From positions 124,001-188,000 of the forward strand of contig NZ_SOEE01000001.1 of assembly GCF_004366035.1 (NCBI RefSeq): a DNA stretch of 64,000 nucleotides, given 5' to 3'. The translations under genes and the position numbers were made by a program. Positions 54,026-63,456 of the stretch are shown in pieces. The stretch's first letter is position 1, and every line of letters begins with the position of its first letter. Under the pieces are notes generated by a model. It had not been told where the DNA came from. It did not search any database and was given only the letters and a program-made list of their open reading frames with translations. The stretch is from Cytobacillus oceanisediminis. GTDB taxonomy: Bacteria > Bacillota > Bacilli > Bacillales > Cytobacillaceae.

Positions 54026-56315
54026 ATTTATCACCTGCTTGATTAACTCCATTTTTAAAAGAGCCGAGAATCCTGAGTACGTCTTTTTTCCCCGTTTCTG
54101 AAGAGGTATCAGTTCCAATGCAGGAAGGACACCCATGCTCACATGAACATCTGCTGACCATTTCCATCGTTTCGTGCATGATATGTTCTATTCCCCCAAA
54201 AATTTTCTCGCTTAGCCCTACCCCGCCGGGATACCTGTCATAAAAAAAGATCGTCGGCTTTTCATTATGGGCCGCTTTTACCTGAGGGACAACATGAACA
54301 TCCTGGGGATCACACATAACAAATAGCGGTACAATATGTTTAAGCGCATGTGCGGTTCCGATTAGTCCCTGCTCAAGCCGGTCTTGCTTATAATTTAAGG
54401 ATTCCTTGTTAAACGAAAGCCAGGTTGAGCTTGTATGAAGTTCTTCTTCCGGAAGTGTTATTGGACCGGATCCGATATTTTCATGTGTTTCAAACTTAAT
54501 TTTCTTAAAGATCGTAGCCATTGCCACCACACTTACATCACCAAACCCTACTTCCCCAATGGTAGATGTTCTGAGTTTATCCTGTTCCAGCACCTTCAGC
54601 TCAACTGCCAGGTTAGCATCTGTAAAATAGTCTACGTCCACTTCGCGGACAAAGGCTTTTTTCTCTTCCCAATCAAGCATCTCCACCTGAAACTGGGTTC
54701 CCTGGTGGAGATAGATTGCTTCTTCATGCAGAAGAGTCATAGCTGAAAAGCGGTCCATTTCGCCAATAACTTTCACATTCGCGGTATCTGATTGATCGAT
54801 TATAACGACATTTTCCTGTGATGCTGAACGGAGGCTGATGTTGTGGGCAGGAAATGAGTCTTTCATCCAATAAAATTTATCTCCATTTTGATGCAGGACC
54901 CTTTCTTCTGCCAGGTATTCCAATACCTCTTCAGTTTCAAAGGTGCCAAAACGCTCCCCGGCATTAAAAGGAAGCTCATAGGCTGCACACTTGATATGAT
55001 CCACCAGAATAATAAGATTATCTGGATTAATTCTGGCTGTTTCAGGACTTTTATTAAAAAAGTAGTCAAGGTTTTGAATAACATATTGGTCGAGCGGACT
55101 GGAGCTTGCCACCATGATGACAAGCGATTCACCATGCCTTCTGCCTGCACGTCCAGCCTGCTGCCATGAGCTGGCAATTGTACCAGGGTATCCGGTCATG
55201 ATACAAACCTGCAGCTGTCCGATGTCCACTCCGAGCTCAAGCGCATTTGTGCTGACAACTCCATAAATCTCCCCTGAACGAAGTCCTTTTTCAATTTCCC
55301 GCCTCTGGGTTGGCAGATAACCGCCTCTATAACCCCGAATGGCTTTAGGTCCCAATTTATGCTTTACAAGCTCCTGGAGGTAGGTCAGCAGAATCTCGAC
55401 TCTGACTCTGCTTCTTGCAAACACAATGGTCTGGATTTTATTTTTCAGAAGTTCACCTGCGAGTTTTCTCGCTTCTAGAGTAGCGCTTCTTCTAATATTC
55501 AGCGGTTTATTGACAATAGGTGGATTGTAAAATACAAAATGTTTTTTCCCGCTCGGGGCTCCATTATTATCTACGAGTTTCATCGGCTTTTCTGTAAGCT
55601 TTTCTGCGAGCTCCAATGGATTTGCAATTGTTGCAGAAGTACATATAAAAATGGGGTCACTCCCGTAAAAACGGCAAATGCGTCTAAGGCGGCGTATGAC
55701 ATTGGCTACATGGCTTCCAAATACCCCTCTGTAAATATGAAGTTCATCTATGACCACATACTTCAAATTTTCAAACAAAGACACCCATTTTGTATGATGG
55801 GGCAATATTGCAGAATGAAGCATATCCGGGTTTGTTATAACCACATGCCCAGCCCTGCGTACCTTTTGCCGAATGTTTGCTGGTGTATCCCCATCGTATG
55901 TATAGGAATTGATATCCAATCCCGACTCCTGGATGATTTCATTGATTTCGCTTTTTTGGTCCTGAGCCAAGGCTTTTGTCGGAAACATATAAAGCGCCCT
56001 TGCATCTGGATCATTGACAATCGTCTGCAGGACTGGAAGGTTGTAGCAAAGTGTTTTTCCAGAGGCTGTTGGAGTAACTGCTACAAGACTGTCCCCATTC
56101 ATGGCTGTCCGATAGGATGTTTTTTGATGTGTATAAAGCCTTGTAATGCCCCTCTTTTGAAATGCCTCTATTAAAGATGGATGTATGTCTTCCGGAAGGC
56201 CGGCAGTCTTAGCCTCTTTTTCTTCTATTGTATGCCAATGGACAATATTATCTTTATATTTCTGTTCAGATATAAGTTCTTTCATGATTTCAGGCAGATT
56301 TTTGCGCACTTTCAT
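54015..56315 (-). CDS. mrfA: mitomycin repair helicase MrfA (YprA)
   Basis: Protein of 766 residues. SF2 helicase with Walker A TASGKTLCYNLP near 82, the DEAH-type box DELHIYRGVFG near 190, and motif VI QQAGRAGRRHG. The C-terminal DUF1998 region ends in the metal-binding CSCEHGCPSC near 723. In B. subtilis MrfA unwinds DNA at mitomycin lesions for MrfB. The two are cotranscribed, with overlap. Confidence 0.92.
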   Translation of the reverse strand: MKVRKNLPEIMKELISEQKYKDNIVHWHTIEEKEAKTAGLPEDIHPSLIEAFQKRGITRLYTHQKTSYRTAMNGDSLVAVTPTASGKTLCYNLPVLQTIVNDPDARALYMFPTKALAQDQKSEINEIIQESGLDINSYTYDGDTPANIRQKVRRAGHVVITNPDMLHSAILPHHTKWVSLFENLKYVVIDELHIYRGVFGSHVANVIRRLRRICRFYGSDPIFICTSATIANPLELAEKLTEKPMKLVDNNGAPSGKKHFVFYNPPIVNKPLNIRRSATLEARKLAGELLKNKIQTIVFARSRVRVEILLTYLQELVKHKLGPKAIRGYRGGYLPTQRREIEKGLRSGEIYGVVSTNALELGVDIGQLQVCIMTGYPGTIASSWQQAGRAGRRHGESLVIMVASSSPLDQYVIQNLDYFFNKSPETARINPDNLIILVDHIKCAAYELPFNAGERFGTFETEEVLEYLAEERVLHQNGDKFYWMKDSFPAHNISLRSASQENVVIIDQSDTANVKVIGEMDRFSAMTLLHEEAIYLHQGTQFQVEMLDWEEKKAFVREVDVDYFTDANLAVELKVLEQDKLRTSTIGEVGFGDVSVVAMATIFKKIKFETHENIGSGPITLPEEELHTSSTWLSFNKESLNYKQDRLEQGLIGTAHALKHIVPLFVMCDPQDVHVVPQVKAAHNEKPTIFFYDRYPGGVGLSEKIFGGIEHIMHETMEMVSRCSCEHGCPSCIGTDTSSETGKKDVLRILGSFKNGVNQAGDKFVH

Positions 56316-56534
56316 CTATTTCACCTCATACACCTATTCTAGCGAATAAACGTTCGTTCTAACAGAGCAAACTCTTAAATCTCATTAACTTTTTATGGAA
56401 ATATTCTATTAAACTTTAAGATCCTTCGACCGCAATTCCACTTAACCAGACTTCATGGGAAAAATTGACTGAAAGTTCTAAATATAGGACAATATTATAT
56501 ATATTTTTCATTTATTATAAAAAGAGGTGAAGCC

Positions 56535-57428
56535 ATGCTGCACAGCATTTTAAAATCTGCAGCAGTGTTTTTGTTAATTCTAGTCGGATTTGTCCTGATT
56601 CTTCTTCTTCCCCGGGAACAGAAAATAACTGTTTTTTCGGCGTTTCATGTTGAAGCTGATTATCCCTTTAGCTTTGAATTATATAAAAAGAGAATACGAG
56701 ATTTCACTAATTATATATTAACTGAAAAAGGTTTGGGTGATGCAAGGAGCGGACGCACAGTCAGGGAGGAATCAGCGATATTTGTTTTGCGCAGCATTAA
56801 GATAATTTTACCAGCCTTCATGGTAAGTATGCTGCTCGGCACACTGATGGGTGCACTCCAATTTTACAGGAGAAAAAAGTTTACCGGGAAGCTGCAGAAC
56901 TTTCTTTCCTGGCTGTTCTCTTCCATACCAGATTTTTTTCTTTTTATTGCCATTCAATATCTTCTGATTCTGTTGATGCAGCAAGGGCTTCCGCACTTTA
57001 AACTATATGGGCATGAAAATTGGTATAGCTTTTTACTGCCTCTCTTGTCTTTATCCGTGTTTCCATTTCTTCACATGTCTCGTTTTACCTCGGCTGCACT
57101 TGAAAATGAAATGGGCGAAGAGTATGTGCGCACAACCTATGCAAAAGGGCTTGGAGACCTTAAAGCACTCCTGCATATGCTCTGGAATTGCTGGTCCCCC
57201 ATTTTGAATCAGGCGCAGCTGGTGATGCTCTATATCTTATCCAGTCTGCCAATTATTGAAAAGCTGGCTGGCTATAATGGGGCAGGCAAAGAGCTTCTAT
57301 TCAGCATTACATCTAATGATGAAATTAAGGCACTGTCCCTGATGCTCCCTTTCCTCTTTATCATGTTTATCACTATTATCCTTTCACAGATAGCAAAATT
57401 CTGGCTGATGCCAAAAGGAAGGCCGTGA
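56535..57428 (+). CDS. ABC transporter permease (Dpp/Opp type), first of pair
   Basis: Protein of 297 residues with five to six membrane helices. The EAA-like loop reads EYVRTTYAKGLGDLKALLHM. The N-terminal extracytoplasmic part (FELYKKRIRDFTNYI) is typical of Opp permeases. It is followed six bases later by a second permease gene. No ATPase or binding protein is near. Substrate unknown. Confidence 0.85.
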   Translation: MLHSILKSAAVFLLILVGFVLILLLPREQKITVFSAFHVEADYPFSFELYKKRIRDFTNYILTEKGLGDARSGRTVREESAIFVLRSIKIILPAFMVSMLLGTLMGALQFYRRKKFTGKLQNFLSWLFSSIPDFFLFIAIQYLLILLMQQGLPHFKLYGHENWYSFLLPLLSLSVFPFLHMSRFTSAALENEMGEEYVRTTYAKGLGDLKALLHMLWNCWSPILNQAQLVMLYILSSLPIIEKLAGYNGAGKELLFSITSNDEIKALSLMLPFLFIMFITIILSQIAKFWLMPKGRP

Positions 57429-57434
57429 TGGAGT

Positions 57435-58352
57435 ATGCGCTTTTTTATATGGTTTAGGAGACATGCCTTATTCTGCACAGGAACATTTTTTCTAATGATA
57501 TTATTGGCAATAACGTTTGCCGGACCTTATCTACCTTTTGTAGACCGCGAGTTATCAAAGATTACTTACATCCTTAATGAGGATAAAAGGCCCGTTATAC
57601 CGCCTTATCCGCCATCAGAGGATTACATATTCGGCACTGACAAAAGCGGAAGGGATTTACTCAGCCTGATTATATTGGGAGCAAAAGAAACCATTATGCT
57701 GGTCGCCTGTATAACTGTCCTGCGATATGCACTAGCCATTCCGCTCTCCTTTCTTGCGCACAAAAAATGGATGGGTACTCACCTCTTCCTTAAATGGCTT
57801 AATGGAATGCTGTCATATATTCCAACCCTCATCATTGTCATGCTTTTTTCCATGCTTCCGCCATTTTTGTTAACTGAACACCGTCCCATATTCCTGCTCC
57901 TAATTATAAGTCTGGCAGAAATGCCTCGTGCTGCAGAAATGGTAAAGCTGGAATTTGATCAGATTTCTTCTAAGGAATATATATATGGAGGGATTGCTGC
58001 CGGAGCCTCACCTTACAGGCTTTTCAGAACATACTATCTGCCTTTTCTATTTAGTAAGCTTCTTGTATATATGGTTACAGACCTTGGAAAAGTCATGTTT
58101 TTACTTGGTCAATTAGGGTTTGTCGGCATTTTTATTTCCCAGGGTTTGGTTCAATCCATGGGAGGAGATTGGCAATTGGTCAATAATTCGATTTCTTGGC
58201 CTATGATGCTAATGAAAGCCTTTGAGGATATAAGAGGCCCAATTTGGATTCCATTCTTTCCAGCATTCGCAATGACCTGCGCCATCTTAACTTTTAATAT
58301 ATTCGCTCAGGGATTAAAGACATTTTTCACCAAGAAGGTCCGATATATTTAG
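57435..58352 (+). CDS. ABC transporter permease (Dpp/Opp type), second of pair
   Basis: Protein of 305 residues with an N-terminal helix, the OppC-like segment YIFGTDKSGRDLLSLIILGA, and an EAA-like loop EYIYGGIAAGASPYRLFRTY. It pairs with the preceding permease. The start at 57435 has only a weak ribosome-binding site (GGAG one base away), so translation may be coupled. Confidence 0.83.
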   Translation: MRFFIWFRRHALFCTGTFFLMILLAITFAGPYLPFVDRELSKITYILNEDKRPVIPPYPPSEDYIFGTDKSGRDLLSLIILGAKETIMLVACITVLRYALAIPLSFLAHKKWMGTHLFLKWLNGMLSYIPTLIIVMLFSMLPPFLLTEHRPIFLLLIISLAEMPRAAEMVKLEFDQISSKEYIYGGIAAGASPYRLFRTYYLPFLFSKLLVYMVTDLGKVMFLLGQLGFVGIFISQGLVQSMGGDWQLVNNSISWPMMLMKAFEDIRGPIWIPFFPAFAMTCAILTFNIFAQGLKTFFTKKVRYI

Positions 58353-58467
58353 CTGTTCCAGCCCGCCTCTTTAAGTGCCTGATTTCAAAATAAGCTTTTC
58401 TTAATCTAAACGTTATGAATGTTTTTTGTTACAATAAGCTTAATAGGACAGACGCAAGAGGTGGATT

Positions 58468-59160
58468 ATGAGAGCAGAAGAAATTAAGGGAGTTCTTTGC
58501 CAGTTCTCTCTTTTTAAAGAACTGAACAATGAAGAGCTGGATAAAGTGGTAGAGATATCAATTTCACGGGAATGGAAAAAAGGAAGTCATGTCTTTCTTC
58601 AGGACGACCCGCTGGATAATGTTTATTTCATTAACAACGGCAGAGTTAAGATATACAGAAGTGATATTAATGGTAAAGAGCAGATTGTTGCCATCTTAAC
58701 AAAAGGCGAGATGTTCCCTCATGTAGGATTTTTCAGAAAAGGGGGGTATCCGGCTTTTTCGGAGGTGCTTGAAAATGCTCAGCTCGTCGTTGTGCCAATT
58801 TCGCAATTTGAAAAGGTACTAATTGAGAATCCCGAGCTATGCATTAAGGTGTTTAAAGTTCTGGGCGAGAAGATTGTCGATCTGCAGGAACGGCTGGAAG
58901 CGCAAATTTTAAACAATACTTATGAACAAATTATCAAATTGCTTGTCCGTCTAGCCAAAATGCATGGAAAAACGCTTGAAAACGGCAGCTTTCTTTTAAA
59001 AGGGGACTTCACCAATAAAGACCTTGCCAATATGATTGGCACTACAAGGGAAACAGTCAGCAGGACTTTAACAAAAATGAAAAAAGAAAAGTTAATTGAA
59101 ACAGATCAGGATGGACATTTAATCATAAACCCTGATCAGCTCTTAGAGACAATCTTTTAA
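58468..59160 (+). CDS. CRP/FNR family transcription regulator
   Basis: Protein of 230 residues. An N-terminal cyclic-nucleotide-like beta barrel (VYFINNGRVKIYRSD...) leads to a dimer helix and a winged helix with DLANMIGTTRETVSRTLTKM. The recognition helix RETVSR resembles that of CRP (RETVGR), which reads TGTGA half-sites. Only two cysteines occur (one near residue 11, one near 127), so no FNR-type Fe-S cluster. GAGGTGG precedes the ATG. The effector is unknown. Confidence 0.87.
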   Translation: MRAEEIKGVLCQFSLFKELNNEELDKVVEISISREWKKGSHVFLQDDPLDNVYFINNGRVKIYRSDINGKEQIVAILTKGEMFPHVGFFRKGGYPAFSEVLENAQLVVVPISQFEKVLIENPELCIKVFKVLGEKIVDLQERLEAQILNNTYEQIIKLLVRLAKMHGKTLENGSFLLKGDFTNKDLANMIGTTRETVSRTLTKMKKEKLIETDQDGHLIINPDQLLETIF

Positions 59161-59184
59161 AAACCGCCTATGCGGTTTTTTCTT
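59158..59184 (+). terminator. terminator of the CRP/FNR gene
   Basis: AAAACCGC/GCGGTTTT stem with a 5-base loop and a T6 tail, overlapping the stop codon. Confidence 0.9.
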
Positions 59185-59186
59185 TG

Positions 59187-59315
59187 TCTAGCTCCAGCGC
59201 CTGTTCCCTCGATGTGTCGGTCGTGAGCACCAAGGAAAGCTTCCTTGCAGGTTTTTCACAGGAACAAGTCCCGAAGGAGCTTCTGTTTTCTGTGACCTTA
59301 TTTGCTCAAAAGGAA
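59187..59315 (-). repeat. dispersed repeat family 1, degenerate copy D
   Basis: The left end TCTAGCTCCAGCGCCTGTTCCCTCGA is the terminus of family 1 (minus orientation; given here as separate blocks TCTAGCTCCAGCGCC and CCCTCGA). The interior is only loosely related to copies B and C. Confidence 0.5.
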
Positions 59316-59368
59316 CATCCACCCAATGGGCAGCATAGGATATGTTGAAAAATCCTGTTTGAGAGGGG

Positions 59369-59845
59369 ATGGATGTATATATGGAGGATCCAAAGAAAAA
59401 AAACCGAAATGAGCCTTTTGGTGATTTAATGAAATCGATGAATCAGCTTTTTCATGAAAAACCCGTTAGAGGATTTCTGCAGACCATGGATGATTTCTTT
59501 AAGAATCCCTTCCCAATTTCTTCTTCCTTTCATGTCGATGTTGCGGAAACCGAAAAAGAACATATCATTAGTGCAGAACTTCCAGGAATAAATAGAGAGC
59601 AAATACAAATTGACATCCTGGACAATTATATAACCATTTCTGTCAAGTCCTCTGAGATAGTGACAGAAGAGGATGAGAAAAATAAAATTTTTGGAAGACA
59701 GCAAAGCATGCAGCGTTCCAGCCGGACCGTTCCTCTTCCCCAGCCAGTTAATGAAAAGAAAGTAAAGGCAGTTTACCAAAATGGCCTTCTGCAAATCACA
59801 GTGCCAAAGCAGCAGGGAAAAAGAATCGTAATCGATGAAAGCTGA
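59369..59845 (+). CDS. Hsp20/alpha-crystallin small heat-shock protein
   Basis: Protein of 158 residues. The alpha-crystallin domain begins FHVDVAETEKEHIISAELPG and has NYITISVKSS, then the IxV-like end GLLQITVPKQ. It acts as an ATP-independent holdase. The N-terminal region has RGFLQTMDDFFKNPFP, typical of Bacillus Hsp20. The start is uncertain: the ATG at 59369 abuts GAGAGGGG, whereas an in-frame ATG at 59381 is 12 bases away. Confidence 0.88.
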   Translation: MDVYMEDPKKKNRNEPFGDLMKSMNQLFHEKPVRGFLQTMDDFFKNPFPISSSFHVDVAETEKEHIISAELPGINREQIQIDILDNYITISVKSSEIVTEEDEKNKIFGRQQSMQRSSRTVPLPQPVNEKKVKAVYQNGLLQITVPKQQGKRIVIDES

Positions 59846-59895
59846 TCCTGCCTGCAAGCCGGGGAAAATTAACTCACTAATACGGTCTGGTTAAA

Positions 59896-59932
59896 CAAAA
59901 ACAAGCAGTATCAATGGCTGCTTGTTTTTGTT
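59896..59932. terminator. bidirectional terminator between hsp20 and the permease-peptidase gene
   Basis: AAAAACAAGCAG/CTGCTTGTTTTT stem with a 9-base loop, T-rich right and A-rich left flanks. Confidence 0.9.
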
Positions 59933-59953
59933 TGAATGAAAACAAGGTGCTTA

Positions 59954-62362
59954 TTAGCTGTTTAGTTTAGATGTATCAATCCAATTATTGAAATAGCCGG
60001 TCGGAACACTGAAGTAATCTTTTGTGTAGGATATAAACTCCTTGGTATCGACCTCTTTATAACGGAAATTTTGATAATAATCTGACAGGAACTGCATCCC
60101 CACTTCTTTAGGGGATTCCCCTTTTAGGGTATATTTTTCCTGAATCATCTTTAAAATCTCCAGAGCAGGCTGCCCATAGATATAGCCTGAATGTTTTACC
60201 TCATTAACCGGCACATTTGAATAATGCCTGCCAAGGCCAGCTTCTTCAATCGCCTCCATTCGAAAATGGGAAAGGCCAAATGCCTGTCTTTCAGCCTGAT
60301 TTTGACCTGCATAGAAATACATAGAGGTGGCAAATTCAGTAATTCCTTCATCAATCCACGCATTATTGTAAGGGTCATTTGCCACTACTCCATAAAAATA
60401 CTGATGAGCAATTTCATGAACAATAGATATATCATAAAACCTCTTATCATCACCATAAGGATTAATCGTTACAATACCGGGGTATTCCATAAATTGTCCA
60501 TCATCCAAAACGATGTCAAGCTGCTCATGCGGGTAGTCTCCAATATGATCCTGATAGAATGTTAATGCATTTTTGGCCAGTGTCAATGAAGCTTCAGGGT
60601 CTTTGTCATGATTGCTTTTTGAGAATAATCTGATCTTCACGCCGTCTCTGGCTTCCGTTTCATGAACTTCCATATCCTTCATGACAGCAATGAAGAAGTC
60701 CCTGACCTTCTTGGCTTTAATATTCCCTTCATTCTTCCCTTCTGCAGGATCTTTGTCAGCTGTAGAAGCCAAGGTATATCCTTTCGGAAGCTTATAGGAA
60801 ACTTTGAAATTTGAGAAGCCTGTATGAAATGTTTCCAGTCCTTCCATATAAGGCTCTTTATTCCATTTGCCTTTTTGATAAACTGCAGCCATAGGGTACC
60901 ATTGAGCAAGATAATAGTTTGTGTCTACTTTTGAAAAACGGCTGCCTTTGTCAGGGACTGTAAATCCATATTCGATCTTTACATTATGTCTGCTTTTATC
61001 TTTCATTTCAGGTTTTAACTTTATGGTTAACGTATCACCCTTTAGCTTAAAGGACGCTTTTTGCCCGTTCACTGTCACCTTCCCGATAACTGCCTCAGAT
61101 GTGCCCTCGACGGAATCAAATGTATGTCCCTCTGCAAAAACGTTTGGAATGAAATAAAATACAAGCTCTTCCCATTCTTTATTTGATTGGTTTTTTACTT
61201 GGATATTAGCATTGGCAGTGAAATAGCCATCGCCATTCATTTTCAGATCAATGTTGTAATCCGCGCGGCTGCCGCTTTTAACGCCAATATTGGCATCTTT
61301 TGCTGCAATTACATAGATTCCAGCACCAGCAAAAGCAATAACTAATGCAGAAAAGGCTGCTTTTTGGGCAGAAAATGACCAAAATTTCTTTTTTCGGCCA
61401 TATTGTTTTCTGGAAGGCTGAATAAATGGTTCATGCCCTGTCCTGATCCATGGTGTACGCTGATAATTTGACTGAAATCGATTCTTCAATCCATTTGCCA
61501 GCAGGCTGAAGGATACTGTTGTATATAAAAGGACCGCAAGTGGCGCAACTAATATATGAGTGTTCCCATAGATATTCAATCTTGCCTGCCCAACAAGACC
61601 TGAGAGCTCTTTTGTTGCTGATAGGTATATGATGGGGTCAAATCTCATAATGGTTCCGCCGACAAAAATATTCAAAAGCGCCAGCTGGCCCATAAGAGCG
61701 ATCACATACACAATTTCAAGTATAAACATAACAAGGAAAGTTTCCTTTAACTGAGGGAATATATGCTTCCAAATCACACGGTGTTTTCCAGCTCCCAGGG
61801 CTTTGGCCGCTTCAACATAAACGGACTTATATAATTCAGCGGTTTTAAGCCTTACAGATGACACGATGCTAGGAATACTGATGATTGACGCAATAACTAT
61901 AAAGTAGGCTATTAATACATTTTGCTTAAGGCTGCTGTTGAAGCTTATTGGCGCCAGAAAAAAATACAGGATCAGAAACAGCGGAACATAGCTCCATGCA
62001 TTTTCAAAAGCAATCAGCCAGCCTGGTGTCCGTTTCAATGTGCCAGCATACAAACCGATGATTGCTCCGAAAGCCATTTTAATCATCGTAACAGCAGCTG
62101 CAATAAAAACAGTGTACCTTAATCCATTTAAAATCATGGAAAAAAGGTCGTAGCCCCATTTGTCTGTACCCAGCGGATAGGAGGTTGATTCAAAGGGCTC
62201 CAATGGAGGGGCCAAAACCTTCCCGTTTGTATATTGTGTTTCCAGTGCTGAAGTCAATGAATGCGGTGCAAGATAAGGCCCAAATATGCTGAAAAAAAGC
62301 AAGCCTGCAACCATAAGAATTCCGATAATCAAGGAGTAATTTATTTTTAGCAGCTTATTCAT
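59954..62362 (-). CDS. ABC permease fused to an M1-type metallopeptidase
   Basis: Protein of 802 residues from the ATG at 62362. Residues 1-330 form an Opp-type permease with six membrane segments and an EAA loop EAAKALGAGKHRVIWKH near 184-200. Another membrane helix (about 340-358) leads into an extracytoplasmic half that is an M1 aminopeptidase-like gluzincin: GQFMEYPGIV in place of GAMEN, the zinc motif HEIAHQ near 648-653, the third ligand in WIDEGITEFA near 671, and SGYIYGQPALE with the candidate catalytic tyrosine. The start overlaps the upstream permease stop by 8 bases. No ATPase is adjacent. Confidence 0.87.
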   Translation of the reverse strand: MNKLLKINYSLIIGILMVAGLLFFSIFGPYLAPHSLTSALETQYTNGKVLAPPLEPFESTSYPLGTDKWGYDLFSMILNGLRYTVFIAAAVTMIKMAFGAIIGLYAGTLKRTPGWLIAFENAWSYVPLFLILYFFLAPISFNSSLKQNVLIAYFIVIASIISIPSIVSSVRLKTAELYKSVYVEAAKALGAGKHRVIWKHIFPQLKETFLVMFILEIVYVIALMGQLALLNIFVGGTIMRFDPIIYLSATKELSGLVGQARLNIYGNTHILVAPLAVLLYTTVSFSLLANGLKNRFQSNYQRTPWIRTGHEPFIQPSRKQYGRKKKFWSFSAQKAAFSALVIAFAGAGIYVIAAKDANIGVKSGSRADYNIDLKMNGDGYFTANANIQVKNQSNKEWEELVFYFIPNVFAEGHTFDSVEGTSEAVIGKVTVNGQKASFKLKGDTLTIKLKPEMKDKSRHNVKIEYGFTVPDKGSRFSKVDTNYYLAQWYPMAAVYQKGKWNKEPYMEGLETFHTGFSNFKVSYKLPKGYTLASTADKDPAEGKNEGNIKAKKVRDFFIAVMKDMEVHETEARDGVKIRLFSKSNHDKDPEASLTLAKNALTFYQDHIGDYPHEQLDIVLDDGQFMEYPGIVTINPYGDDKRFYDISIVHEIAHQYFYGVVANDPYNNAWIDEGITEFATSMYFYAGQNQAERQAFGLSHFRMEAIEEAGLGRHYSNVPVNEVKHSGYIYGQPALEILKMIQEKYTLKGESPKEVGMQFLSDYYQNFRYKEVDTKEFISYTKDYFSVPTGYFNNWIDTSKLNS

Positions 62363-63218
62363 AGATAAAACCCCGTTTAAACAGATAGAATATGAGTCTG
62401 TTAGAAATATAGACAATTAGAGAAATCAAAAGCATGGCAAACAAGCCAATTGCGATCGGCTGGACCTCAGTGCTCTGAAAAATAAATTTTGTTATACCGG
62501 AGACATTCATAATATGTTCAATAATGAAGAGATTGCCAATAGCCAGGGAAATCACTTTGATTAGCTCAGATTTAATAAATGGCTCCAAATTTTTAAATAC
62601 ATGCTGAAAATTTATGTAATTCAAGCTCATTCCTTTAGCAACTGCAGTCTTAATATAGTCCTCCCCGCTTGTTTGATAATATTTTACCGAAACAAGCTTA
62701 AATAGATATAGAGTTGGAGCTAAGCTTGCGAGCACTGTTGGAAACCAGATGTTAAGTGCTCCACCATCCGGCCTTAGTGAAATCACTCGGATTCCCGTCA
62801 TTTTATATATTTTAACGGCGAGAATCATAGACATTACAATGATAATAAAATCGGGAATGGACGCAAGGATATTCAAGAATGCCCCAAAAAGCTTAGTAAG
62901 CTTGAAACGGCTGATAAATAACCCGAAAATAAGACTTATAACTAAGGAAGCATTCACAGCAATCAATACAATTAGCAGACTGGTAGTAAAGTTATCAGCA
63001 ATATCCCCGGCTATAGGACGAGTTTGCCGGCCGAGCTGATAGGTACCCAGGCTGCCTCCGCTTAATTCTTTAATAAAATCTCCATAAATCTGCGGTAAAC
63101 TTTCAAAGCTCCAATCAAGACTCCCGCTTGATGGATCAACAGAAATAATTTTTGGCACTGCCGCAAGAAGCAAAATTAATATAAATATGATAAATATTTG
63201 CTGAAGAGCACGAACCAT
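62355..63218 (-). CDS. ABC transporter permease (Dpp/Opp type), partner of the peptidase fusion
   Basis: Protein of 287 residues with five to six membrane segments and the EAA-like loop EDYIKTAVAKGMSLNYINFQHV. AAAGGGGG precedes the ATG at 63218. It overlaps the fusion gene by 8 bases, which links the two in one translated unit. It resembles the first permease of the 56535 pair in layout. Substrate unknown. Confidence 0.85.
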   Translation of the reverse strand: MVRALQQIFIIFILILLLAAVPKIISVDPSSGSLDWSFESLPQIYGDFIKELSGGSLGTYQLGRQTRPIAGDIADNFTTSLLIVLIAVNASLVISLIFGLFISRFKLTKLFGAFLNILASIPDFIIIVMSMILAVKIYKMTGIRVISLRPDGGALNIWFPTVLASLAPTLYLFKLVSVKYYQTSGEDYIKTAVAKGMSLNYINFQHVFKNLEPFIKSELIKVISLAIGNLFIIEHIMNVSGITKFIFQSTEVQPIAIGLFAMLLISLIVYISNRLIFYLFKRGFIYE

Positions 63219-63425
63219 ACAAATCCCCCTTTAATGACCATGAGTCATTTTTCTATTTTTTCACTTTTATCTAAATTTTGTCAATCGTACGTTTAAATTT
63301 TCCTGGATAATAATGCCTATACAAAGGGAGTCGCCAAAAAATAGACTGGCTATTTTATTTTCGAATATATTTAATTTTTTTTCAAGTCTGATTTTTAAAA
63401 ACGTTTCATGCCATTAAAATAAGAG

Positions 63426-63450
63426 ACAAAAAAAAGGCCTATTCGGCCAT
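63426..63450 (-). terminator. terminator of the YppG-like gene
   Basis: GGCC-TATTC-GGCC stem with a T8 run on the minus strand, 7 bases past the stop. Confidence 0.85.
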
Positions 63451-63456
63451 GAGCAA

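Noticed and set aside
55539..56174. 211-residue plus-strand frame opposite mrfA
   Set aside because: A shadow of the helicase gene, without ribosome-binding site or family support.
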